Positions 8,803 through 16,708 of a stretch of DNA of 64,000 nt are shown in pieces. The DNA is taken from NCBI RefSeq assembly GCF_024359525.1, contig NZ_JAKZEU010000002.1, forward strand, positions 248,001 through 312,000, in the 5' to 3' direction. The notes under the pieces were generated by a model. That model did no database searches and was not told the DNA's origin. It worked only from the letters and a program-made list of their open reading frames with translations. Within the stretch, counting starts at the first letter, position 1. Each line of letters begins with the position of its first letter. Origin of the DNA: Paracoccus albicereus. Lineage in GTDB: Bacteria; Pseudomonadota; Alphaproteobacteria; Rhodobacterales; Rhodobacteraceae. The translations under genes were made by a program, and so were the position numbers.

Positions 8803-9464
8803 CGTGGTGCCGAGCGCAAAAGGTAGCCTTCGCCGCGTCGCGTTTCGATCACCCCGTCGCCGACCTTGCGGCGCAGCCGGCCGATCACAACCTCGATCGA
8901 CTTGAAATCGCGGTCGCTGTCGGCCTCGTAAAGATGCTCAGACAGTTCGGTCCGGCTCACGATCCGATCCTGGTGGTGGATCAGGTAGGTCAGGATCCGT
9001 GTCTCGAAGGCTGTCAACTTCAAGGGGGTGCCGTCGCGGGTAATGACCCCCAGTTGCGCGTCCAGCAGCAGCTTGCCCGCGCGGATCACGGGTCTGGCAT
9101 GGCCGGCCGCACGCCGGATCAGGGTCTGCGCACGCAGCACCACTTCGTCCAGACGGAAGGGCTTCACCGCGTAATCGTCGGCGCCGGCGCGAAAGCCCGC
9201 GACCTTGTCGGTCCAGTCGCCGCGCGCGGTCAGGATCAGCACGGGCATTGCAATCCCCTGATCGCGCCACCGCGTCAGCACGTCGATTCCCGGAAGGCCG
9301 GGCAGCCCGAGATCGAGGATGGCCACATCATAGGTTTCGGTTGCGCCCAGATACTCGCCTGCCTCACCATCAGGGGCGGTATCGGTGACGAACCCCGCAT
9401 CCTGCATCGCTGAAGCAAGCTGAGCGGCCAGGGTCTGGTCATCCTCGACGATCAGCGCCCTCAT
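8799..9464 (-). CDS. OmpR/PhoP-family response regulator
   Basis: A 221-residue regulator. The receiver domain has acidic residues EDD at 7-9, the phospho-acceptor Asp51 (VAILDLGLPG) and Lys in AVKPFRLDE. The C-terminal winged helix has LTAFETRILTYLI and SIEVVIGRLRRKVG. It overlaps the PepSY gene upstream (ATGA) and the kinase gene downstream, giving a three-gene operon. Likely targets are the operon itself or the divergent exported protein gene at 9896. Confidence 0.94.
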   Translation of the reverse strand: MRALIVEDDQTLAAQLASAMQDAGFVTDTAPDGEAGEYLGATETYDVAILDLGLPGLPGIDVLTRWRDQGIAMPVLILTARGDWTDKVAGFRAGADDYAVKPFRLDEVVLRAQTLIRRAAGHARPVIRAGKLLLDAQLGVITRDGTPLKLTAFETRILTYLIHHQDRIVSRTELSEHLYEADSDRDFKSIEVVIGRLRRKVGDGVIETRRGEGYLLRSAPR

Positions 9465-9760
9465 CGTTTCAGCGCCTCGATCTGGCCGGTGCCCGCGACC
9501 TCGAGAAAGCGGCCGCTGCGGGCGTCGATGCGGATCACCAGCAGGTTCTGAGCGGGCGTCAGCAGGCGAAGCTCTTCGACCAGAACCGCGCCCAGGCCGC
9601 GCTCGTGCGGGTTAGCCAGGGTCAGCCGCGCACCGATGAGCCGCCCGTGATAGCGTTCGGTCGCGATCCGCGCAGCCTCGTGCAAGGGTAACGGGCGGAA
9701 ATCGTCTGCCGATGCCGGTCCGGCGGTGGCGATCAAAAGGGCAAGAAGGGCGGCGCGCAT
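9461..9760 (-). CDS. Exported PepSY-domain small protein
   Basis: A 99-residue protein starting at ATG 9758-9760. It has a clear Sec signal peptide (MRAALLALLIATAGPASA, cleavage after ASA) followed by a single PepSY-like domain (LPLHEAARIATERYHGRLIGARL, VRIDARSGRFLEVAG). PepSY domains often inhibit proteases or act beside two-component sensors in the periplasm. Longer in-frame starts to 9889 would hide the signal peptide, so I reject them. It is the first gene of the PepSY-regulator-kinase operon. Confidence 0.8.
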   Translation of the reverse strand: MRAALLALLIATAGPASADDFRPLPLHEAARIATERYHGRLIGARLTLANPHERGLGAVLVEELRLLTPAQNLLVIRIDARSGRFLEVAGTGQIEALKR

Positions 9761-9895
9761 CAGGTCTTGTGACAGGACAAAGGTAAACGGAACCCAAACG
9801 GATCGTTGGCCTCCGGTTCGATCTCGTTTGGCTAGAAGCGATTCGTCAACCGGAGGCATCGGGCCGCCGGTGGGAAAGAAGAAAGGCATGACGCC

Positions 9896-10846
9896 ATGAG
9901 CAGAACCCTGAAAAGCACCGTCGCCGGACTAGCGCTGATCGCCGCGCTTGGCAGCGCGGCAGTGGCGCAGACGGCACCCACGCAGCCCACGGCACCGCAA
10001 CCGGGCGCAACGCAGCCCGAAGCTCAGCCTCCTGCGCCGGGCGCCCCTGACCGTGCGCTGCCACCTCCGCCGCCGCCCGCCGAGCCTGTCGTCGTGACCG
10101 AGGACACGCTGCCCGACGTGCTGAAGGCGCTGGATCTTCAGAACATCGATATCGACCGCGAGCGTCGCGGCAGCGAGGTCGAGGGCACGCTGCCAGACGG
10201 CACCGACATCGAGGCCAAGCTGGATGCGCGTGGTGCGCTGCGCGAGATCAGCGGCGACGACGATGCGGCCCTGCCGGCATCGGTCATCGAGGCGCTGGTT
10301 CCCCAGGCTGTCCGGGCTGCCGATCTGTTTGCCGAGTTCGCGGAGATCGATGAGATCGAGATGGCACCTGAAGACGGGCCCGTTCAGGATATGAAAATCT
10401 CCGGCCGCGACGGGCAGGGAGAGAAGTTGCGCGCCACCTTCGCCGAAGATGGCAGTCTGATGCGTTTCGGTCGCGGCGACGACGACGATCGTGGCAAGCG
10501 CGGCCCCAAGCATCGCGGGAAGCACGGCCCCGACCATGACCATCGTGACGCGCGTCGGGGCGATGACGGCCCGCGCGGAGAGGATGGACGCCGCGGTGGA
10601 CCCCGCTGGCAGGATATGCGGATGGAGGCGGGTCGTGCCGATCGCCCGGCGCCGGCGACAGACGCGCCACAGGCGGCTGCTCCGGCGGCGGCAATGACGG
10701 TGTTGACCGATGCCGGCTACACCGATCTGGGAAATGTCCGGCAGGACGGCCCGCGTGTGATGGTCGATGCGACGAACGCCGCCGGCGAGCCGGTCACGGT
10801 GGAACTGGGTCCGCGCGGCGACGTGGTGCGCGAAACCGCGCGCTGA
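9896..10846 (+). CDS. Exported Pro-rich and His/Asp/Arg-rich protein with two PepSY-like regions
   Basis: A 316-residue protein of no recognised family. It has a signal peptide (about 1-24, ending AAVAQ), a Pro/Ala/Gln-rich linker (25-65), and a folded segment with PepSY-like character (about 66-190: DLQNIDIDRERRGSEVEGTL). A highly charged low-complexity stretch of about 60 residues rich in Asp, Arg, His and Gly follows (around 195-250), then a second Pro/Ala linker and a C-terminal PepSY-like strand pattern (VTVELGPRGDVVRE). It is divergent from the PepSY-regulator-kinase operon, so it may be a regulon member. The charged stretch could bind metal or polyanions; that is inference. Confidence 0.75.
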   Translation: MSRTLKSTVAGLALIAALGSAAVAQTAPTQPTAPQPGATQPEAQPPAPGAPDRALPPPPPPAEPVVVTEDTLPDVLKALDLQNIDIDRERRGSEVEGTLPDGTDIEAKLDARGALREISGDDDAALPASVIEALVPQAVRAADLFAEFAEIDEIEMAPEDGPVQDMKISGRDGQGEKLRATFAEDGSLMRFGRGDDDDRGKRGPKHRGKHGPDHDHRDARRGDDGPRGEDGRRGGPRWQDMRMEAGRADRPAPATDAPQAAAPAAAMTVLTDAGYTDLGNVRQDGPRVMVDATNAAGEPVTVELGPRGDVVRETAR

Positions 10847-10866
10847 GGGCGCGGCTTACAATGAGG

Positions 10867-10889
10867 AAGGGGCCGCGATGCGGCCCCTT
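10867..10889 (+). terminator. Bidirectional intrinsic terminator
   Basis: Perfect 10-bp stem AAGGGGCCGC (10867-10876) / GCGGCCCCTT (10880-10889) with a 3-base loop, between the convergent exported-protein gene and the ABC substrate-binding gene. The arms begin with AA and end with TT, so a short T-run is present on both strands. Confidence 0.85.
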
Positions 10890-10913
10890 CTGCGTCTTTG
10901 CGATGTCCTCGCG

Positions 10914-11906
10914 TCACTGGGCCAATGCGGCATCCGTGACGTCGTGGGTCCAGGCGCCCTCCGGCTCCTTCGTGATCGCCGGGTTCTCGGGCGAGATCGC
11001 TGACAGCAACGTCGCGACGGTCTCTTCGTAAGCGGCCTCGTCCAGCGTGCCGTCCGAACCGGCGGTCAGCTTGGCGACTTCACCCATCATGTATTGCTGG
11101 TGCTCCAGCGTTTGCGCGCCGGTCTCATCGTTGTCGATGACGATCTGGGCGGCCTCGTCCGGGTTCTCCTCGGCATATTTCCAGCCCTTCATGCTGGCGC
11201 GCACGAAGCGGGCCAGCTTGTCGACCATCTCCGGATCCTCGAGGCTGGACTCGACGACGTATAGACCGTCTTCCAGCATCCCTACGCCTTCCTCGAGATA
11301 GTTGAACGTGGTCAGCTGATCAGGCGTGATGCCGGCGTCCAGCACCTGTCCGTATTCGTTGTACGTCATGACAGAGATGCAATCGGCCTGCTTCTGCAGC
11401 AGCGGATCGACGTTGAAGCCCTGCTTCAGCACGGTCACGCCGTCCTCGCCGCCTTCGGTCGGCACGCCCAGCTTCGCCATCCAGGCGTAGAACGGATATT
11501 CGTTCCCGTAGAACCAGACCCCCAACGTGTGGCCGGGAAAATCGTCCGGTGTCTCGATTCCGGTTTCCTTCAGGCAGGTCAGTTGCAAGCCGCCCTGCTT
11601 GAAGGGCTGGGCGATGTTGACCAGCGGAAGGCCCTTTTCGCGTGCGGCCAGTGCCGCGGCCATCCAGTCCACGATCACGTCGGCGCCGCCGCCCGCGATC
11701 ACCTGCTCGGGCGCGATGTCGGGACCGCCGGGCTTTATGGTGACGTTGAGGTCTTCCTCTTCGTAAAAGCCCTTGTCGAGTGCGACGTAATAGCCCGCGA
11801 ACTGCGCCTGCGTGACCCATTTGAGCTGCAGCGTCAGGTCGTCGGCCGCATGCGCGGCCCCCGCCAGCATCGTCGTGGTGGCCAGGCCGAGCATCATTGT
11901 CTTCAT
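10914..11906 (-). CDS. ABC transporter substrate-binding protein, NMT1/THI5-like (pyrimidine-type)
   Basis: A 330-residue periplasmic binding protein with a signal peptide (MKTMMLGLATTTMLAGAAHA). The mature start (DDLTLQLKWVTQAQFAGYYVALDKGFY) is typical of the NMT1/THI5 fold, which binds pyrimidine-like or thiamine-precursor ligands. I chose ATG 11904-11906 because GGGAG lies 6 bases before it, whereas it abuts the alternative ATG at 11912. Its position in the pyrimidine-degradation operon suggests uracil, thymine or dihydropyrimidine uptake. Confidence 0.88.
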   Translation of the reverse strand: MKTMMLGLATTTMLAGAAHAADDLTLQLKWVTQAQFAGYYVALDKGFYEEEDLNVTIKPGGPDIAPEQVIAGGGADVIVDWMAAALAAREKGLPLVNIAQPFKQGGLQLTCLKETGIETPDDFPGHTLGVWFYGNEYPFYAWMAKLGVPTEGGEDGVTVLKQGFNVDPLLQKQADCISVMTYNEYGQVLDAGITPDQLTTFNYLEEGVGMLEDGLYVVESSLEDPEMVDKLARFVRASMKGWKYAEENPDEAAQIVIDNDETGAQTLEHQQYMMGEVAKLTAGSDGTLDEAAYEETVATLLSAISPENPAITKEPEGAWTHDVTDAALAQ

Positions 11907-11929
11907 CGTCATCTCCCTGTTGCTTGTTC

Positions 11930-12766
11930 TTATGTGCGTCGCGACGGGTGCCAGAAGGTCACGCGTCGTTCGACAAGCGCCACTATGCCATAAAACAGCG
12001 ATCCGGCGATCGCGGCCACGACAATTTCTGCCCAGACAAGCGGCAGATCAAGCTGACCCACCGCGGTCGAGATGCGGAAACCCATCCCATGCGTCGGACT
12101 GCCGAAAAACTCGGCAACGATGGCGCCGATCAGGGCGAGCGTGGTGGTGATCTTCAGACCGTTGAACAGGAACGGCATCGCGGCGGGCAAGCGCAGTTTC
12201 AGCAGCGATTGCCAGTAGCCCGCGCTCCACGTCGCCATCTGGTCGCGCTGCAGCGCGTTGGTGTCGGCGAGGCCCGCGATCATGTTCACCAAGACCGGGA
12301 AGAACACCATAACCACGACGACCGCTGCCTTGGATTGCCAGTCGAAGCCGAACCACATCACCAGGATCGGCGCGATGCCGACGATCGGCAGAGCGGCGAC
12401 GAAGTTGCCGACGGGCAGCAGCCCGCGCTGCAGGAACGGGCTGCGGTCGATCAGGATCGCAACGATGACGGCAGCGCCCGCGCCCATGATCCAGCCGCTC
12501 AGCGCGCCCTTGAGGATGGTCTGCACGAAGTCGCCCCACAGCAGACGTGGGTGGTCGGCAATGCTGTCGGCGATCTGGCTCGGCGCGGGCAGGATGACCG
12601 AGGGCACATCGTAGAGCCGGACGATCATCTCCCACAGGATCAGCATCGTCAGGCCGAAGATGAGCGCGACGAGGAAGCGGGTGGCGCGGGTGTCGAACCG
12701 GGCGAGCCAGGCATTCAGTCCCCAGGTCCCCAGCCACAGAGCAAGGATCGGTACTGCGTTCGTCAT
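11930..12766 (-). CDS. ABC transporter permease 2, BPD inner-membrane component
   Basis: A 278-residue permease of the SsuC/TauC type with about six helices. The EAA loop is recognisable near GYWQSLLKLRLPAAMPFLFNG. It pairs with the permease upstream, overlapping it by ATGA, and with the NMT1-like binding protein 23 bp downstream. Together with the ATPase they form one importer for a pyrimidine-type substrate. Confidence 0.88.
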   Translation of the reverse strand: MTNAVPILALWLGTWGLNAWLARFDTRATRFLVALIFGLTMLILWEMIVRLYDVPSVILPAPSQIADSIADHPRLLWGDFVQTILKGALSGWIMGAGAAVIVAILIDRSPFLQRGLLPVGNFVAALPIVGIAPILVMWFGFDWQSKAAVVVVMVFFPVLVNMIAGLADTNALQRDQMATWSAGYWQSLLKLRLPAAMPFLFNGLKITTTLALIGAIVAEFFGSPTHGMGFRISTAVGQLDLPLVWAEIVVAAIAGSLFYGIVALVERRVTFWHPSRRT

Positions 12767-13626
12767 CGCGCTAGCCCCATGCGGCGCAGCGTGATCCGTT
12801 CAACAAGCGCCACGGCGGCAACAAGAATTGCGGCCAAGGCGGCGGCGGTGAACAAAGCGGACCAGATCTGGATGGTCTGGCCGTAATAGCTTCCCGACAG
12901 CAGACGTGCGCCGAGGCCCGAGGTTGCGCCAGCAGGCAGTTCACCCACGATGGCGCCCACGAGGCTTGCGGCGATCGCGACCTTCAGCGACGCGAACAGA
13001 TACGGCATTGCCGAGGGCAGCCGCAGCCGCCAGAAGATCTGCGCGCGGCTGGCGCTCCACGACCGCATCAGGTCAAGCTGCATCGCATCGGGCGTTCGCA
13101 GGCCTTTCACCATCCCCACGAGCACCGGAAAGAACGACAGCCAGGCCGAGATGATCGCCTTGGGCAGCAGCCCGGTCACGCCCGCGCTGGCAAAGACCAC
13201 GATCACCATCGGCGCGATGGCGAGGATGGGCACGGTCTGGCTGGCCACAGCCCAGGGCATCACCGACTGGTCCATCGCGCGGTCGTGGACGATGCCGATG
13301 GCCAGCAAAATCCCCGCCGCGCTCCCGATGCCGAAGCCCGCGAGCGTCGCGGCCAGCGTCACCCAGCCGTGCCAGACGAGGCTTCTTTTCGAGGTGATGG
13401 CCTGACCGGCGAGCCCGTCCCACAGGCCGACCGCAACCTGATGCGGCGTCGGCAGGACGGGGCGGTCCTGTGTCATCGTGTCCGCGATCAGAGCCTGCGT
13501 CGAGAGCTCGGTTCCCGCCCGAGCGGCCTGATCCTGCGCCCACTGCGCATTCATCCCAATCGCGGCGAGATACCAGATCACGACGATCGCAAGCAGCACG
13601 GTCAGGATCGGCGCCGCGCGGCTCAT
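12763..13626 (-). CDS. ABC transporter permease 1, BPD inner-membrane component
   Basis: A 287-residue permease. An N-terminal membrane helix (about 5-24) is followed by a periplasmic segment, then about five more helices. The EAA-type loop is ASRAQIFWRLRLPSAMPYLFAS. Its sequence differs enough from the second permease to suggest a heterodimeric channel. The ATG overlaps the GNAT stop and the TGA overlaps the next permease start. Confidence 0.88.
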   Translation of the reverse strand: MSRAAPILTVLLAIVVIWYLAAIGMNAQWAQDQAARAGTELSTQALIADTMTQDRPVLPTPHQVAVGLWDGLAGQAITSKRSLVWHGWVTLAATLAGFGIGSAAGILLAIGIVHDRAMDQSVMPWAVASQTVPILAIAPMVIVVFASAGVTGLLPKAIISAWLSFFPVLVGMVKGLRTPDAMQLDLMRSWSASRAQIFWRLRLPSAMPYLFASLKVAIAASLVGAIVGELPAGATSGLGARLLSGSYYGQTIQIWSALFTAAALAAILVAAVALVERITLRRMGLAR

Positions 13627-14057
13627 GCGGCGGTCCAGACATATTCGATGTCGGGCAGTCGCTCGGCGTTGTCGATGCTGCGGCGCGCGGGCAGGAAACC
13701 CTCGCGTTCATAAAACCGCCGCGCCGGGCGATTGGCGGCAAAGGTCCAAAGCGTCAGCCGCTCGCGTTCCTTCCTCGCCCGGTCAAGCAGCGCCGCGCCG
13801 GTGCCGTGGCCGGTCGAGGCGACAAACAGCGATGTGACCTCATTCCCGTCGAGCGACAGGAAACCCGCGACCTCGCCGGCGCATTCCGCGATCATGGTCC
13901 CGCATTGACGCTCGCGGCATCGTGCGACGATCTCCGCCCGGGTATGGATGCGGGGCATCCAGCCGGTCGCCTCGACCCACTCGTTCACGATGGTCGCGCA
14001 GGGGATCGCATCGAAAGCACGCGCCGGACGTAATGTCAGCTCAGGCTTCATCGGCAT
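13623..14057 (-). CDS. GNAT-family N-acetyltransferase within the pyrimidine ABC operon
   Basis: A 144-residue acetyltransferase of the GCN5 fold. It has the acetyl-CoA-binding strand and loop (VTSLFVASTGHGTGAALLDRA) and the C-terminal NRPARRFYEREGFLPARR signature. The substrate is unknown. It overlaps the end of the ATPase gene upstream and the start of a permease gene downstream, so it is coexpressed with the importer. A role in the pathway, such as acetylating an amino intermediate, is only conjecture. An internal ATG at 14051 is an equally good start. Confidence 0.82.
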   Translation of the reverse strand: MPMKPELTLRPARAFDAIPCATIVNEWVEATGWMPRIHTRAEIVARCRERQCGTMIAECAGEVAGFLSLDGNEVTSLFVASTGHGTGAALLDRARKERERLTLWTFAANRPARRFYEREGFLPARRSIDNAERLPDIEYVWTAA

Positions 14058-14742
14058 GTCCCGCGCGCAGCCCCTCGCGCACGCGATGCGCGATGGCGAT
14101 GAATTCGGGCGTGTCGCGGATGTCGAGCGGCCGCTCGCGTGGCAGGGTGCTTTCGATCACGTCGGTGATCCGGCCCGGACGTGGAGACATCACGACGATG
14201 CGGGTGGACAGATACACCGCCTCGGGGATTGAGTGGGTGACGAAGCCGATCGTCTTTCCGGTCTTGGCCCACAGGTCCAGCAGCGCTTCGTTCAGACGGT
14301 CGCGCACGATCTCGTCGAGCGCGCCGAACGGCTCGTCCATCAGCAGGATGTCGGCGTCGAAGGCCAGCGCGCGGGCGATCGAGGCGCGCTGCTGCATGCC
14401 TCCTGACAGCTGCCACGGATACTTGCCGCCGAAGCCGTCGAGTTCGACGAGGCCCAGCACACGCTCCACCCGCTCGCGCCGGTCGGCCTTGGAAAATCCC
14501 ATGATCTCCAGCGGCAGCGCGATATTGCCAGCGATGGTCCGCCACGGATAAAGGCCGGGCGCCTGGAAGACGTAGCCGTAGGCGCGGGCGCGGCGCGCCT
14601 GATCCGGGGTCATGCCGTTGACCGTCAGGGAGCCCCCGGTCGGCGTCTCCAGCGCGGCGATGGCCCGCAGGAAGGTCGTCTTTCCGCAACCGGACGGGCC
14701 GATGAAGCTGACGAACTCACCGCGATTGATGGTGAGGTCCAC
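14041..14742 (-). CDS. ABC transporter ATPase (SsuB/TauB type) with abnormal 5' end
   Basis: The ATPase of the importer. It shows Walker A GPSGCGKTT, signature LSGGMQQRASIARAL, and Walker B LLMDEPFGALDE. The only standard start codon in frame before Walker A is the GTG at 14740-14742, which leaves only about 11 residues before it. Yet the frame stays open upstream to a TGA and encodes the usual first strands (SSVITADAVDLTFQT, GPVHALKGVDL) with no ATG, GTG or TTG. An ATT at 14851-14853 preceded by GGAGAG is the only possible start for the full domain. Either the gene uses a rare start, or the N-terminus was damaged when the small membrane-protein gene arrived next door. Confidence 0.85.
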   Translation of the reverse strand: MDLTINRGEFVSFIGPSGCGKTTFLRAIAALETPTGGSLTVNGMTPDQARRARAYGYVFQAPGLYPWRTIAGNIALPLEIMGFSKADRRERVERVLGLVELDGFGGKYPWQLSGGMQQRASIARALAFDADILLMDEPFGALDEIVRDRLNEALLDLWAKTGKTIGFVTHSIPEAVYLSTRIVVMSPRPGRITDVIESTLPRERPLDIRDTPEFIAIAHRVREGLRAGHADEA

Positions 14743-14845
14743 GCCTTTGAGAGCATGGACCGGGCCGTCGGCGGTCTGGAAGGTGAGGTCGACGGCGTCC
14801 GCAGTAATGACGCTAGACTGCGTCGCAGACTGATGAGATTTGAGG

Positions 14846-15202
14846 CTATGAATTGGTCATCTCTCCGGAACGTCTCGGCCAGTAGTGCCACACAAGTAGC
14901 AGGCAGCCTAAGATCAACGCGGGACCGAGTAAGTAAATATAGAGACGGTCTAACATGCCGCCGGCACCGTCGCAGTTGAAGATCATTTGGCCCTCGCCCC
15001 CCGAACCCGGTTCGGGTGGAGCGAAGACAGGAGCTTTGGCGCAGAAGACCATTCCGCGCAGAATGCTTTGCAGGAAATAGAGCGAAGTTCCAAAGCCGAT
15101 GAAGAGCGCAACATTGACGTGAAGCCAGCGCCTAGATGCCCACATCATCCCCCAAACAAAACCCAGAATGAGCGATAGCATAACCGCCAACGTCAGAATC
15201 AT
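14846..15202 (-). CDS. Small three-helix membrane protein of unknown function, lower GC
   Basis: A 118-residue hydrophobic protein with helices at about 2-22 (ILTLAVMLSLILGFVWGMMW), 28-47 (VNVALFIGFGTSLYFLQSI) and about 88-108 (LYIYLLGPALILGCLLLVWHY). Between the last two is a loop with two cysteines that may be extracytoplasmic (CAKAPVFAPPEPGSGG, FNCDGAGG). I recognise no family. A TTG at 15218-15220 with GGGAG upstream is an alternative start. It fills the gap between dihydropyrimidinase and the ABC ATPase. GC is lower than its neighbours (29 of 60 at 14881-14940). Confidence 0.6.
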   Translation of the reverse strand: MILTLAVMLSLILGFVWGMMWASRRWLHVNVALFIGFGTSLYFLQSILRGMVFCAKAPVFAPPEPGSGGEGQMIFNCDGAGGMLDRLYIYLLGPALILGCLLLVWHYWPRRSGEMTNS

Positions 15203-15225
15203 GCCAAGCGTCAAAGACAAGGGCG

Positions 15226-16677
15226 TTACACTCCCGTTGCCGGGATCCCTGACCGTTCCACCGGTCGCGGTGCCGTCAGTTCCTTCCACTGCGACAGCGC
15301 GCGGTTCACCGTTCCGCGCGGCTCGCGTGCCACGAATTCGCCGTGGCCCTCGCGGCTGTCCATCTTTCCCTCGGTCACCGCGACGACGCCGCGGGTGATC
15401 GTGTAGCGCGGCAGGCCCTTCACCTTCTTGCCCTCGAACACGTTGTAGTCGATCGCCGATTGCTGGCTGCCGGCGGTGATGGTCTTTTCCGCCTCGGGGT
15501 CCCAGACCACCAGATCGGCGTCGCTGCCGACCAGCACCGCGCCCTTCTTCGGATACAGGTTCAGGATCTTCGCGATGTTGGTCGAGGTGACGGCGACGAA
15601 TTCGTTCGGCGTCAGACGGCCCGTGTTCACGCCCTCGGTCCAGAGCATCGGCATCCGATCCTCGAGACCCCCGGTCCCGTTCGGGATCTTGGTGAAATCG
15701 CCGATGCCATACCGCTTCTGTTCCGTGGTGAAGGCGCAATGGTCCGTGGCGACGACCGACAGGCTGCCCGCTTGCAGCCCGTTCCACAGGCTTTCCTGAT
15801 GCTGCTTGTTGCGGAAGGGAGGCGACATCACCCGGCGCGCGGCGTGGTCCCAGTCGGCGTTGAAATACTCGCTTTCGTCCAGCGTCAGGTGCTGGATCAG
15901 CGGCTCGCCCCAGACTCGCTTGCCCTGCTGGCGGGCGCGGCGGATCGCCTCGTGGCTGTCCTCACACGACACGTGGACAACATACAACGGTACGCCCGCC
16001 ATGTCCGCCACCATGATCGCGCGGTTCGTCGCCTCGCCCTCGACCTGCGGGGGGCGAGAATAGGCGTGGGCCTCGGGGCCGGTATTGCCCTCGGCCAGCA
16101 GGCGCGCGGACAGCTCGGCCACCACGTCGCCATTCTCGGCATGGACCATCGCGATCCCGCCCAAATCCCCGACACGGCGGAACGATGCGAACAACTCGTC
16201 ATCGTTGACCATCAATGCGCCCTTGTAGGCCATGAAATGCTTGAAGCTGGTGATGCCGCGATCGACCACCGCCTTCATCTCGTCGAAGACCTGCTCACCC
16301 CACCAGGTCACCGCCATGTGGTAGGAATAGTCGCAATGCGCGCGGCCGGACTTGTTGTCCCACATCTGCAGCGCATCGAGCAGCCCCTGGCCGGGCGAGG
16401 GCAGGGCGAAATCGACCACCATCGTCGTGCCGCCCGACAGCGCGGAGCGGGTCCCCGACTCGAAGTCATCGGTCGAATAGGTACCCATGAAGGGCATCTC
16501 CAGATGCGTGTGCGGATCGATCCCGCCCGGCATCACGTAGCACCCGGTCGCGTCGAGTTCGGTATTGCCGGTCAGGTTGTCCCCGATCGCCGCGATCCGG
16601 CCATTTTCGATCAGCACGTCCGCCTTGTAGGTCAGATCCGCCGTGACGATGGTCCCGTTCCTGATGATCGTCGACAT
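15226..16677 (-). CDS. hydA: Dihydropyrimidinase / D-hydantoinase
   Basis: A 483-residue amidohydrolase that opens dihydrouracil to N-carbamoyl-beta-alanine. It shows the metal-binding GGIDPHTHLEMPFMG, the carboxylated-lysine motif FKHFMAYKG, a histidine-bearing LYVVHVSCED strand and VATDHCAFT, in the usual order. I chose ATG 16675-16677 (MSTIIRNG) with GAGG upstream. It lies between two lower-GC genes, the sulfotransferase 31 bp upstream and the small membrane protein downstream; in relatives the hyuC and hydA genes are usually neighbours. Confidence 0.94.
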   Translation of the reverse strand: MSTIIRNGTIVTADLTYKADVLIENGRIAAIGDNLTGNTELDATGCYVMPGGIDPHTHLEMPFMGTYSTDDFESGTRSALSGGTTMVVDFALPSPGQGLLDALQMWDNKSGRAHCDYSYHMAVTWWGEQVFDEMKAVVDRGITSFKHFMAYKGALMVNDDELFASFRRVGDLGGIAMVHAENGDVVAELSARLLAEGNTGPEAHAYSRPPQVEGEATNRAIMVADMAGVPLYVVHVSCEDSHEAIRRARQQGKRVWGEPLIQHLTLDESEYFNADWDHAARRVMSPPFRNKQHQESLWNGLQAGSLSVVATDHCAFTTEQKRYGIGDFTKIPNGTGGLEDRMPMLWTEGVNTGRLTPNEFVAVTSTNIAKILNLYPKKGAVLVGSDADLVVWDPEAEKTITAGSQQSAIDYNVFEGKKVKGLPRYTITRGVVAVTEGKMDSREGHGEFVAREPRGTVNRALSQWKELTAPRPVERSGIPATGV

Positions 16678-16708
16678 TCCTGTTCCTCTCAATATGGCTT
16701 CTAGTTCG

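Noticed and set aside
9760-9889. Longer start for the PepSY small protein
   Set aside because: It would place 43 residues before a normal signal peptide and has no ribosome site.
14846-15787. A 313-residue reading frame running through hydA into the small membrane protein
   Set aside because: The first two thirds is the opposite-phase shadow of hydA and shows Arg/Gly-rich noise. Only the last part has membrane-helix content, so the gene was restricted to 14846-15202.
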